Part shown: positions 1 through 10,700 of the stretch, in pieces
How positions within the stretch are numbered: the first letter of the stretch is position 1
Layout: each line of letters begins with the position of its first letter
Source of the DNA: Sycobia sp. Sy_11
Lineage: Eukaryota; Arthropoda; Insecta; Hymenoptera; Epichrysomallidae
DNA: 64,000 nt
Direction: 5' to 3'
Assembly: GCA_018907035.1 (NCBI GenBank)
Contig: JACCIC010000099.1
Location: 661,501-725,500, forward strand
The notes under the pieces: model-generated
The model's input: only the letters and a program-made list of their open reading frames with translations
Database searches by the model: none
Told to the model about the DNA's origin: nothing
Made by a program: the position numbers and the translations under genes

Positions 1-142
1 AACTTTTTGTATTGAGGCGGAGAACTGTAAATGCTTCTGGTTCCAGGGGCAATTACACATAGGTTCCAAAATCACATCATCCACTGCCTCTCAGTCAACT
101 GTTCCTTAAGTATCGTATGCTCAAATGATCCAAAATACTTAA

Positions 143-475
143 GTGCCTATCAAAGAACCAATAATTATCTTAGATGCAGTAGAACGTATATCGGTTTCCG
201 AATATACTATAGCTAATGGTAATATCACAGAGCCTTCAATTATTGCATTTGTGTCACGTATTAGCCACGGAAGAATGTCCCTTTACTTCAATAATAAAGA
301 GAGAGCCGATAAGCTTATAGAAAAGAAAATAAATATTGGCTTACAAACTTTAAAGATCAGAACATTGATTTCTCGAGCTAAGCACGTTATACTGTCGAAT
401 GCTTGCCGTATTATTCTAAACAATATAATAATCGAAGCGCTAATCAAAATAAATATATTTCCCGCACTCGGGGCG
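143..475 (+). pseudogene. LINE ORF1 (gag-like) fragment, N-terminal part
   Basis: The frame from 143 reads as a lysine- and isoleucine-rich protein with the segments SRISHGRMSLYFNNKERADK and KINIGLQTLKIRTLISRAKH. This resembles the nucleic-acid-binding part of ORF1 proteins that precedes the CCHC knuckles in I-type LINEs. Reading continues to about residue 110 (INIFPALGAQ), after which the sequence stops looking like ORF1 until about 1190. The knuckle part resumes at 1226, so the ORF1 appears to be interrupted by about 0.7 kb. ORF1 proteins bind the element RNA and chaperone its reverse transcription; this copy cannot make a full one. The assignment is by position and resemblance only. Confidence 0.55.
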
Positions 476-1190
476 CAAAATACGATTTTCTGCAGCTGTC
501 TAGAGGGAGCAAAATACTATTTTTTCTCCCTAGGGAGGAAAAGTGTTTATGGCCGATTTCCGACTAATCAGAAAGCAGAATTTTACTTTTCCTCCCTTGG
601 GAGGAAAAGTGAATGAACGGAATCGTGTAGTCCTGTAGAATTCTCAGTTTTCCCTGCCTGTGCAACATCTGGCATTTACGATGTTTAGACTTACGAGTAT
701 ATGCGCCAGTCGACCGCGGGTTCGGCCTTTTTTTTGCACTTTGAGTCAGGTATTCAAGTTTTTAAAATGAAATAAGATTTTTATTCTATCTAAAATTTAT
801 TATAAAAATTTTTATGTTTTTTAAGTGTTAAAAATTATTTATATCTTTATTGTAATTAGTTTTAATTTAACATTCTATTTATTATGCTATAAAATATTTA
901 AAAATTTTAATTTCAGCGTAGCTAACAGCATGGCTAACACATGGAGGGGGGGGGGGTTTAACATTGTTTAATTCTGTGAGTTTGCCGTTCAATTGTTTGT
1001 GCATTTCTTTGAGAAAGAAAAAGCGCCCTCGTATGGGAAAAGTATGTGACACAATGTACTATTCCTTACTCACAAATCACATACATTCGAGCTGGTATTA
1101 ACGATGCGAGATTTGTTCATATATTAAGTTCTCGTTGACAAATACAGAAGATTAATAAAATTACCTCATTCAATTTCACTCAATTTTGAC
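476..1190. other. Non-ORF1 sequence interrupting the LINE ORF1
   Basis: This stretch separates the two ORF1 parts and shows no LINE-like coding. It holds two palindromes built on CCTCCC/GGGAGG (about 519-544 and 585-610), a short G-run at 946-956, and AT-rich sequence from 750 to 900. It may be a nested insertion. No clear terminal inverted repeats or target duplication were found by eye. Confidence 0.45.
585..610. repeat. Perfect 12-bp palindrome, with a degenerate second copy upstream
   Basis: ACTTTTCCTCCC (585-596) is followed by TT and its exact complement GGGAGGAAAAGT (599-610). A second copy centred on 531-532 has the same right arm (533-544) but two mismatches in its left arm (519-530). 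The centres are 66 bp apart. Both could form hairpins in RNA or DNA. Confidence 0.85.
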
Positions 1191-1225
1191 GGCACGGCCT
1201 ACCACATTTATTTATCTGCAGAAAA

Positions 1226-1730
1226 TTGACCTGTTTTGTATGCAACGAAGAAGGGTATACATCGAGGCACTGCATAAACAATGAAGGTTTTATACGAAGC
1301 CAAACGAAAAGCACGATATTACTGATAAATAATAACGAACAGAATAACATAGAATCAAGTAGGATCCAAGGAATCTCATCTACTAGCGCAATTCATTCCG
1401 ATACCGAGAAAGATAAAAAAAATGACGAAGTTTCTTCCCAATTATCTTCAATTCAAGAATTTTTGGTCGATGACTCACTCTTTTCCTCTTAATATGAGTC
1501 AAATTATAAATTTCCTAGTTGACAGCCATGACCAGGCAAATATTCCAGAACTATTCCAAAAATATTTGCAAGACATCTCATTTCTAATAACCATGCTTGA
1601 AGAAACACAAAAACAAATAACAAATAAAAATCTTAGAAGCCGGATATTGAGAATAACAAAGTGCTTAAAGGAACCTCTTGTCAGTAATACCCAGAGTGAA
1701 ACCAGCGCTACTGAAATTGATGAATCATAA
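1226..1730 (+). pseudogene. LINE ORF1 C-terminal part with CCHC zinc knuckle
   Basis: The frame at 1226 begins with TCFVCNEEGYTSRHC, a CX2CX9C arrangement like a degraded retroviral-type zinc knuckle (expected CX2CX4HX4C). It continues as an acidic, serine-rich tail to 1492. A second frame overlaps from 1422 and carries on the same protein (NFLVDSHDQANIPELFQKYL) to a stop at 1728-1730, so a frameshift lies near 1450-1500. In intact I-type elements this is the end of ORF1, followed directly by ORF2. That fits the endonuclease remnants starting near 1750. Confidence 0.6.
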
Positions 1731-1749
1731 GGCTAAAAAATAGCGGCTA

Positions 1750-2513
1750 AATATCCAACACATCAATAAAAACTTTAAAATTACCTACTGGAATACTAGA
1801 AGTTTTAAAAAATATCGAGAAGAAATTGAAAAACTGCTGCGTGAAATCGACATTTTCGTATGTGAGGCGTCCTGGTTCTCTGAAAATGTAGGTGTACACA
1901 TTTCGGGGTTCTAGACTTTTCGACAGGACTCATTGCGATCAAGAGGCGGAGAAATTTTATTTTTAGTGCGCAATAACATATTCTCTATAGAGTTAAAAAA
2001 CATTAAATCACCTAGTGAATCTGTCGAAATATGCGGTCTGCAACTGAATAATATTACTCCACCGTTACAACTAATAGCTTGTTATAGAACTCCCGGTCTC
2101 ACTCTAACACAGTCAGAATAGGATATTGTTATTGAAAATATTGACGCGAAAAAAAAACTGTTAATTGTAGGAGATTTTATTTTTCTATTAACAATCATAA
2201 TAACTTAATACTTCTCAATCCAAATCTAACTACGCACATTCATGTAACTAGAAAACTAGAATCAAATATTTATTTGGTTTTAAGTACTTCCAATATCTCT
2301 GATTTAATAAACATAAATGTTATGGATAAAACCTGGGGTTCAGATCATTCCACAATATTTATTAGTATCGACGTTGGAAAAAGTAGATATATAAAAAAAC
2401 GTTTTAAAATTAAATGTAAAAAAACGGAATGGAAGAAATGTACAGACAACATTAACAGAGTCTATATTGATTTTTTAACGAGTGATTATGAATCTCTCCC
2501 ATCACCTGAATAG
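1750..2513 (+). pseudogene. LINE ORF2 endonuclease (AP/EEP-type) fragment
   Basis: The frame at 1933-2121 gives SRGGEILFLVRNNIFSIEL and VEICGLQLNN..LIACYRTPG, the pattern of the central strands of LINE AP-like endonucleases. KKLLIVGDF (about 2150-2175) corresponds to the GDFN catalytic segment. TWGSDHSTIFISI (about 2330-2365) is the C-terminal GSDHxP-type catalytic motif. Stops near 2120 and 2210 plus frameshifts break the domain. In active elements this enzyme nicks the target DNA to start target-primed reverse transcription; this copy is inactive. Confidence 0.75.
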
Positions 2514-2853
2514 TACAATTACTTTTTTCAAGCCATAATAAGCTCTGTAGACTCCTCCAATACAAAGAAAAAAATAAGCTTCACTCAATTCGAAATCCAG
2601 TATCCTGATGGGACGCGGAGGCCGGCTGAGAAAAAATATTGCGTCAAACAGCATATAAAAAATGGAGAGCTAATATGGACGTAAATGAATTAAGAAGATA
2701 CAAAAAATATGCGGCTCTTGCAAGAAAAACATTTAAAGATAAAAAAAGAGGAGCATTTAAAAATTTTGCTACCACAATAAATTTTTGTACGAACCCCAAT
2801 TATGTTTGACGCAAAAGTAAAGTATTTAAAAATAAATGAGTTAAACTACTCCC

Positions 2854-3985
2854 ATGCATTCACAAAATTTAGAAAACGAAAAATATCTTGATATCGCTTT
2901 AAACAAAATAAGCCCTCCATGGGTTCCCCAAGATCCAAGTTACATCCCAGAATGTAAGGAAAACCTGATACTGAATTCACCTTTTAATTTCGAGGAATTT
3001 AATATTAATTTAATATTACCTATAAAATTCAAACTACTTTTGTTGGATATATATAATCAGATGTATTGACAAATTGCTATCCCAATAGCTGGAAAAAATC
3101 TTTTATCCATTTTATTCTTAAACACGATGGCCAAAATTTTTGCCCGATCTCCTTAACATAATGTGCCTGCCAACTGTTCGAAACTATAGTTAAATACAGG
3201 CTTCAATTTTGGGTAGAAACTACCAACATATTCCCGGATATCCAACATAGTTTCAGAAAAGGACATTCTTGTCTCGGCAACTTGACAAATCTTAAGCTGA
3301 TAGTCGACGAAGCATTTCTAGAAAAAAAGGAATCCTTGCTACTTTCCTTGATGTACAAGGAGCGTTTGACAATGTGCGGATAAAAATACTTCTATCTATT
3401 CTAGCTTCAATCGGCTGACCTCTACATCTCATCCTATTTGTTAAATTTTTATCCTGGAAAAGGAACATATTGACTGATACATCTATCGACATACCTCGAA
3501 ATTTTTTTAAAGAAGTACAGCAGGGAGTTGTTCTAAGCCTCTTGGTGTACTTGATATATGTATCGCACATAATAGACAATCTTCCAAAAAGTACTATTTT
3601 TTCTCAGTTTGCAGACGATATTGCAATTTATATTAAATTTTCTGCTATAAAAAGAGCAAAAAGCCTTATAGGAAAGGCAACAAATCAACTCAAAAACAAC
3701 CTTAAAAATCTTAGTTTGGAACTTACTCCTAGTAAAACAGTCCTCATTCATTTTAATAACAAAAAGATTCTGCCCGGTGAAACTGAATTGAAAATAGGAA
3801 ACGTAAGTATAAAATCTAGTAAATCTGTACACTTCCTCGGTATCACGTTTGATTACAACATGTTATTTGGCCAACAAATTAATGAAATACACATGAGAAA
3901 AAGATACAGAAAATTAATAATAAAAAAAAAGATAATCAACCATTGTCTTAAAAATTGTGCAAAAACTTCTGAAGAAAATTGATCC
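2854..3985 (+). pseudogene. LINE ORF2 reverse transcriptase fragment
   Basis: PFNFEEFNINL and LPIKFKLLLLDIYNQMY (2980-3068) are the region just before the RT core. QHSFRKGHSCLGN (about 3240-3280) is the RT-2 type FRxGxS motif. VQQGVVLSLLVYLIYVSHI (about 3515-3572) is the PQGxxLSPxLF segment. QFADDIAIYIKF (from about 3605) holds the catalytic FADD box. LSLELTPSKTVLIHF and HFLGITFD follow as the thumb. Several frame changes occur between 3069 and 3470. The order and spacing match a non-LTR RT; the copy is not translatable as a whole. Confidence 0.85.
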
Positions 3986-4119
3986 ACTTTCTAATTTGGA
4001 TATTTACTTACAGAACTATAAAACACTTATCATGCGACTTCCATTAAATAACTAGTCTCGGAACAGAATTGTATAGTTCTCCAACTGACATTACAAATAA
4101 AAAAAATAGATAATTTCGC

Positions 4120-4435
4120 GTCTGCATATACAGCATAATGCATTGTTTTAAGCGATGCTTTTGATATAGCTATTCAAAGCGATCACTGTAATATTCGTGT
4201 TTTTTCCGACTCACTTAACGCTCTTCAAGCATTGAATACAAATAAAGTAAACATGAAAACAAATCCGCACATGCTAGAAATTAAACGAAAATATAATGAG
4301 TTTTTAAATCAGAATGACAACAATAAAACTATTACGCTATACTGGATTCCTTCGCAGCAGGGTATTCAAGGCAACAAAGAATCTGGCCTGCTTGCGAAAT
4401 CCGCAGTAGAATCGACAATGACTGACGACGAATGA
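4120..4435 (+). pseudogene. LINE ORF2 RNase H fragment
   Basis: The frame through 4160-4435 reads as RVFSDSLNALQALNTNK followed by LYWIPSQQGIQGNKESGLLAKSA. The first contains the FSDSxxAL acidic motif, and the second is the RNase H C-terminal segment, normally WxPSHxGIxGNExADxLAK. The Asp of the last motif (ADxLAK) reads as Ser-Gly here, and the His of PSH is Gln, so catalysis would be lost. RNase H in a LINE ORF2 supports I-superfamily membership. Confidence 0.8.
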
Positions 4436-4857
4436 AAAGTTTAAAAAAAAGGGGGAATAAACAAACCTCAGAAGCTATCCTTAATCAAAGTTTAATAACC
4501 GGACAAAATTACTTCAAATATTTTTGGAAAAACCATCACCAACCGTGGTTCGCAAGGAAAAAATTGGAAAGATCTTTAATTACTACAGTTAATCGCATAA
4601 GATTAAATCATTATAACTTAGCTTCTTCGTTAGCCCGAATGATGATCGTAAATAACAATAAATGTAGATGTAATTTATATGAAGAAGACATTAATCACGT
4701 TCTTTATCACTGCTCTCTTTATAACTCACAAATAGATGAACACATAAAGAATTTATTAAGGCTAAAACATCCATTTCCATTAAATGTTGAATCGAATACA
4801 GAACCAGACATAATAGCGTGCCATTATCTGCTATCCTTTTTAAAGCATGCGACATAA
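4432..4857 (+). pseudogene. LINE ORF2 C-terminal Cys/His-rich part
   Basis: The frame overlaps the end of the RNase H piece by a few bases, so a one-step frameshift separates them. It contains SLITTVNRIRLNHYNLASSL and then KCRCNLYEEDINHVLYHC, the CxC..HxxxxHC motif that commonly ends I-type and Jockey-type ORF2 proteins. The reading frame ends at 4855-4857, about 90 bp before the A-run, which is a plausible short 3' UTR. Confidence 0.75.
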
Positions 4858-4960
4858 TATTTAAGCATGCCGATACCTAATGTTTATATATGTTAAAATA
4901 ACCGTAAGAAAATTAAACAAAGTATATAAGTTTGAAAGGCTTAAATAAAAAAAAAAAAAT

Positions 4961-5590
4961 TTCATGCGACAGTCTTATTATACCTTGACAATTATAAACC
5001 AATTTTGGATAGTTAAACTTCTAATGTATACCGATATTGAACTTAGATAAAATAAATTTCAAATTAATAATTTGATGAATTCGTAGTAATATATCTAATT
5101 ATCTGATCAGAAAATAATCACAAGTTGTACATGTGTTATCTAATATCGTGTAAATTGAAAGAATTTTAATCACTAGTCTGATTTAAATACTTATATCGGC
5201 GTCGATCAACGGCGCGGCGTTTAAAATATCGCCTTGTCACACGTGGTCCGATATAAATGGAATCTTGTGTGCAAAATAGATTTCGGAATTCTTAAAGTAT
5301 GATAATAAAATATTTATAGTGATAGTATACAGTGATAGTATGTAACAATAGTATATATTTTATTAGGAAACTCTAGGTTTTATTTAAGTTTTATCAATTT
5401 TCGCATACAGATTTTTTTCTATAATATAGAAAATTTTTTAATATTTGCTTTGAATGGTCAAAGTTAATTCTTACGCTAATATAAATTCTTAGGTTTCGTC
5501 GAAATTCCGCAATTTTTTATTTTGAATTAAATGTGTGGAATATTTAAATAAATTACAGCTCAAATTCTTAATGTTGCTATGATACTTGTA
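4961..5590. other. AT-rich spacer, no gene seen
   Basis: Low-complexity AT-rich sequence without reading frames of note. A small GC-richer patch lies at 5200-5240. I see nothing else to annotate. Confidence 0.6.
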
Positions 5591-6035
5591 TAAAAAGTGC
5601 ATTTCTTCACAAGAACCTCTGTTTGGTTTTCACAGATGCCAGACAGGCCGCAACTAGAGACAGAGAGAGAGAGCGGGAGCGAGAGGGAGAGAGAAAGTAA
5701 AGAGCAAGGGCCAGTGAAGACGGATGAAGAAATGCAGGCGTACATCTGGCCTAACTGTGCGACTCACTGGCCTCTTCGCTTATAGTTCGTCTCTCCCGTA
5801 TCATAAAAGGACCGTCATACGTCCTTCGGCTTGTCCGTTATAAACATCCCTCTCCCTCTCCTATGGTTCCGAGCGCTCGATGCTTATGAGAGAGATCGGC
5901 AAGGCATTACTCCCTTGTCGTTTCGACTGTTCGGATCTCGCTTCTTTTCTTTAATTGTTTTCCGTCCTTCAGTTTGTTGAAGTTGTGTGTTAATAAGTGT
6001 GTGAGTTAGTGTATAGCACGAGAAAGTTTGTGTGT

Positions 6036-6066
6036 AGCTTGACTGATTGATCAGATCAGTCAAGCT
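6036..6066. repeat. Perfect 12-bp inverted repeat (hairpin)
   Basis: AGCTTGACTGAT (6036-6047) and ATCAGTCAAGCT (6055-6066) are exact reverse complements around the loop TGATCAG. The GATCAG core recurs at 6079-6084. Confidence 0.9.
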
Positions 6067-6461
6067 ATCAGACTTCATTGATCAGATCCCGTGCGATTCA
6101 GCATCGGTTATCACTTCGTGACCAAGGTATTGAGGTCTTGGTGAGATCAGCCCCTGTGCTCGATTCATAGGACCTTCCCAAGCAGCGTCTGCGCCCACTA
6201 GCTGCCGTTGACAGCAAGGGCTGTTCCCGTGCCCAAGACGTTGGGGCTGTCAGGTAGCCGAGGAAGCACTGCGGAAGGGTCCTCACGTCTTAGGCTTCAC
6301 CTCCTGTATGCTATTTTATGATAAGAATATTTGTTTGGTAGGAGCGCTAGCGATTGTTGTGACCATTTGTAGAATTCCGTTATTCTTTGTTCGGTATAAA
6401 AAAAAATTATATTTTTTACCTTTTAAACTTTGGCTTGTAATTATAAAGTTAGCGGCTTTTT

Positions 6462-6488
6462 CCTCCACTCACCGAGTGGAGGTTTTTT
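6462..6488 (+). terminator. Terminator-like hairpin followed by a T-run
   Basis: CCTCCACTC (6462-6470) pairs perfectly with GAGTGGAGG (6474-6482) around a three-base loop and is followed directly by TTTTTT. The form is that of an intrinsic terminator. In a eukaryote a T-run of this length could stop RNA polymerase III, but no pol III gene was recognised upstream. Confidence 0.35.
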
Positions 6489-6639
6489 ATGCCTTTCCTA
6501 TAATAAATTTAAAATCACTATAATCAAATTATTGTTAAATTATTTATCTTTTCCCTCACGAATATACATTCCTAACATTTACTCTTGTTCTTTATTGTAT
6601 TAAAAGTAAGTATACAAACAACCTCCTTTAGCAATATCT

Positions 6640-7720
6640 TTTCGATGATGTGGAGAACATTTCCAGATGCATCTCTTTCACTCTTACATCTCTAACATTT
6701 TCTGTCCGACGCTAGGCTCAAAAGATAGTTCTGTTGATCGTTATCCCGAAAATTTTGCTTTGTTCACTATATTTAATGACATAATCATTTGATGATATCT
6801 CGTGAACATTCATACGACAAACACTAGTAATATATTTGAGCGCTCCGAACCCAATGGCTTGTATTTTGCTGGTGTTAATTTTGAGTCCATTTGAGCTCAG
6901 CTATAAATCTAATAATTTTAGGTCTACATTTTTCATCTCCTTTCACATTGTAAGTTTAAGCATGATGATAAAGGGTAAAATCGGAGTGGTATAGATTATC
7001 AGAGTAGTCGTTAATAACTGTAGAAACGTCGATTATGATAATAGAAAATAGAACTGAACCTAAGGGACTGTCCTGCGATGTCACTGAAATCCTACTAATT
7101 TTAAGTATTGTTTTTAGACCGATACAACTACTAATTGTGATCGATTTTCGAGCTGATTTATTTTAAAGAATATACGTTTTATTGGAAGCATGCGTTTGGT
7201 ATAAATTAGTTATTCCGTTTCTGAAAATGACAACTTTCATATATCAACATTGTTTGCATCCATTGAACTTCAACAATCTATAACTGTTTACTCGCTTTAA
7301 ACTTCGTCCATATCAAATTTAAAGAGCATAAGGCGAGTTGTACTTTGTGGACCGTTATTTGGACAGTGACATAAATTCACATGTTCAAATTTTTATTGTC
7401 AGAAATTTTAGGCTCATAATTATAGATTTGGCATTAAACATTAGAGATGTCACTGATACATATGTGTACTAAAAAGTGGTATGGAGATTTCCTATATGAT
7501 AACTCTCTTTAAATGGTAGCCTTTCTAGCCCGCAGGTAAGTAAAAATTGATTCAAAATTTTTCTTGGCCTACAGAGAGAATCCCAATGAATATTCAAACC
7601 CCCTAACATTATCAAAAAGTCTAAAGAAATGTTGCAATTGAGTACAACTTCTTCTACATCACTCTCAAGTCCACTTTTCAGCATGCTATATATCGTGCAC
7701 AAAAGTAAGTTGTTTACTTA
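6640..7720 (-). mobile_element. Second decayed non-LTR retrotransposon fragment
   Basis: On the minus strand, reading from 7702 downwards, FLIMLGGLNIHWDSLC resembles the GDFNxH segment of a LINE endonuclease. It is followed by ILNQFLLTCGLERLPFKESYH, a typical stretch between the catalytic motifs. Further on (about 7090-7020) come SPLGSVLFSIIIIDVS, the QGSVLGPLLFxIxIND segment of the reverse transcriptase, and NGLKINTSKIQAIGFG (about 6896-6850), its thumb motif. Continuation to about 6640 gives KIFGITINRTI. Frames shift repeatedly, so it is a dead relic, different in sequence from the element at 1-4960. Confidence 0.75.
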
Positions 7721-7724
7721 ATCT

Positions 7725-10700
7725 TCATGAGAAAAAAATAATACACATTTAACATTATTATTTAAAGCTAAATTAATAACTAATAAGTTGAAAACTCCTA
7801 AATTTATATTTTGTTATATTGCAGAAAATAGCTAAATTTAATATCATTCCTTTTCGACAATATTTGTACTACCATTTCTTTATTCAAACGTAAAGTATTA
7901 AATTATGTTAATATGTGCATTGTGCATGTTGGTTTTTCGTTTGTATTTTTGAAATTCAGATGCTGATTATCTTTAATATTTATCTTTTTTTACTGCTTTT
8001 AATTAATTTTGATTTTTTACTTAATATTTGTATTTTATTATATAAAATTATTTCCGAACTATTGACGACAATTTAAAAATCATTGGTTACTACAATGTAC
8101 TTTCTCAAAGAAAAATTGCATATCTATACGTATGTCCATTTCATAAATTGTTGAATAAATTTTCTGTTTCAAACACATTCTCTGACATTCTATTGTTAAC
8201 AATTTCGATTGATTAATAATAATTTATTCTTAATTATTTAAATTTTTTTAATTGTAGATTTATGGATTCATAGAAAAAAATTGAAACAAAAAAATATATA
8301 AAATTTATATAATCATCAATAGGTTCGTGTCAAACAGTAACAAATACTGAATTATAATAAATTATACGAATTATATTTAGTTGTTGTAACACATTATATA
8401 CTCATGAAAAAATCATTTTGAACAAAAGTGAACAAAAATATTTCTTGAAATAGAATTTTTACTTTATTCAATTGTGTAAACCTATAAATAGTTTCATAAA
8501 AAAATGGATTTTATGAAGGAATTCAAAGAATAAGTGAAGAATTAAAAATGTAAATTGTCTACATTGCTATTAAAAATATTAAAAATAGTTGAAAGAAAAA
8601 AGCAAAATTTTAGAATTCAAAAAATTTTAAAGACATTTCATAATATTTTATTCATAGAGAGAAATAGTTTTTACTAAAATAGAAAGACAGAGCATTTTCA
8701 CCAGCTAAAACATTGGAACCTTAATACTCATCGAAATATAATATTAATTACTAAAATTTAATTTGATAAAATAACTGAGTATATATTTCAACTAGAATAT
8801 TTTTGAGAGTTATTTAAAAATGTTGTATAGTCTTTTTATAAAATGAAAAACATTTTTATAATTAATTTTTATAAAAAAAATCTGCTCCCTCCTTTATTAT
8901 GGAGTTTTATGAAAACGTAGCCACTTGTTTCTGGTACTAAGTGCAATCAGAAATTCCAAATATCATAAATAATATTGTGATTGTAGCAGAGTACTTAATA
9001 TTCTATGTTTTATCATTTTATAACTAATATCCTCTAACGATTACATTCATATAAATATTATAATTCAGTATTATAAAGTATGTAATTATAATTTTTTCAT
9101 CACAGAGCGTTGTAATCTCTGATTTGTAATTAAGGAAATGTTTACTTGCTTTTTATATTAATTGACCACAAATTACTATTTTAACACATCATTTGTTATG
9201 TAAATCCATTATATTAAATTTTTTATTGTGACGTTTCCAATTTCTGAAAAATTTCAAACATTTATTCAACGGAGTGAAAATGACAACATTGGGAAAATTT
9301 AAAAACTACTTTCATTTCTACAACATTTGAAAAATATATTTTGTGGGAAGGTAAAGAACTAAATAAAGAGCATAGTTAACTGAAAGTTACAATTTTTTAA
9401 TATTTAAATAAACGATTCTTTAAAACAGTATGTATTAATCAATCGATATAAAAATCCAATTAATAGTTTTTTAAGACGTGTATAGTAAATTATAGTTTGC
9501 AATTTTTTTTATTTAATTTTTTTCCATTGTACCTATAACATAAAGATCGATTCTTTTTCATTAGCTTTTGCTGCTCCCTGATTCTAATACTACACGAGAG
9601 TCTGGTGAAGGTTGAAATGTGCGTAGTTTTTATATCGTTGTGATCTGTTTTCGTGCATGTGTGCGCGCGCGCGTGTGTGTATCCGGTAATTGAGCAGCGC
9701 TTACAAAATTTCGTAAATTGGTCCGACGATTAGATGGTAATCAACAAAAACAATAATTATAACAAGCCGTCGTTTCCTTGGGGTTTACCACTGTCTATAA
9801 CAATATCCCTAAAAAGTACTCCTCGAGTTTGAATTAACAACTGGACTGTGCAATCAAGGCTTTGTTCAACACGCACATTTCAATCTTCGTTGTAAAGGTG
9901 GATTTCATGCGAATCCATCCTGTAGAATTTACGGTTAGACTTTTAGATATATATTGTTCATTAATTTTTTATACCAGCAATATAGGTAATAGTGTGTCTT
10001 AGGATTGCTTCAACTCGCACACCTGTTTATTTATTTTTGCGAAAGGCTTTACAGTCTGGAGTTTTCTTCAAATATTATAGTTTGACTACAAACGACTTTT
10101 CGTTCGTTCGAATTGAGTTTCGCTTTCTTACAAACGTTGTGAAGCAATAAAAACATATTCTATGTATTTTATTCATTTATACACCTAGATCATACGGATC
10201 GGAAAATAAATCTTTCATAATTTTAATATAAAATATTAATTTCGCGACATACAGAATAAAATAGACATATAGTAACGAGAGCAAAATTTGTAAAGAAAGT
10301 AGTATGAAAAAGATACATTATTTGAATATATATTTTATTAATGTTTTATGTATTGTTATTTATTTAAGGTATATGTTAGATTATTTTAGCCTTCTATAAA
10401 TAATAAAACAAAAAATACTTGAAACTAAATATTGGATGGTATCGTAAAAGGATGTAAACATATCTGTCCACTGGGTCTTATTACGATCTGCGTCTTTGCT
10501 GCCCTGCATGGCAAATGAGTTACGAGTTTATTGTTTAGATGACTGAAGTTTTTTGTAGGTTTTAAGCTTCTCGCAAGGGCTTGCAGAGTTTTCAATTTCG
10601 AGTACTGTAGTTAATCTTAATTGTCCTTTCTTTTGAACAGACGTCTCTTCTTCCCTCGTTTGAAATAAAGTTCATGTTAAAAGATTATTTCGTGTATCTT

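Larger units (their letters stand above)
1..4960 (+). mobile_element. Decayed non-LTR retrotransposon, I-superfamily type
   Basis: Fragments of one LINE follow each other in the normal order: an ORF1-like piece, a CCHC knuckle, an AP-type endonuclease, reverse transcriptase, RNase H, a C-terminal Cys/His motif, and an A-run at about 4947-4959. Every part is broken by stops or frameshifts, so the copy is dead. RNase H after the RT is the hallmark of the I superfamily (I, Nimb, LOA and relatives) rather than Jockey. The 5' end is not seen; the element may begin outside the window. Assignment to a named family would need a library search. Confidence 0.85.
5600..6490. other. GC-richer block with hairpins, origin unknown
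   Basis: The block starts with an imperfect GA tract (about 5656-5700) and continues to about 6310 with base composition and complexity unlike the surrounding AT-rich DNA. It has no protein-like frame. It contains a perfect 12-bp stem hairpin (6036-6066) and, further on, a GC-rich hairpin followed by six T (6462-6488). A solo LTR or a structured non-coding RNA would both fit; I cannot tell which. No second copy was noticed in the window. Confidence 0.4.
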
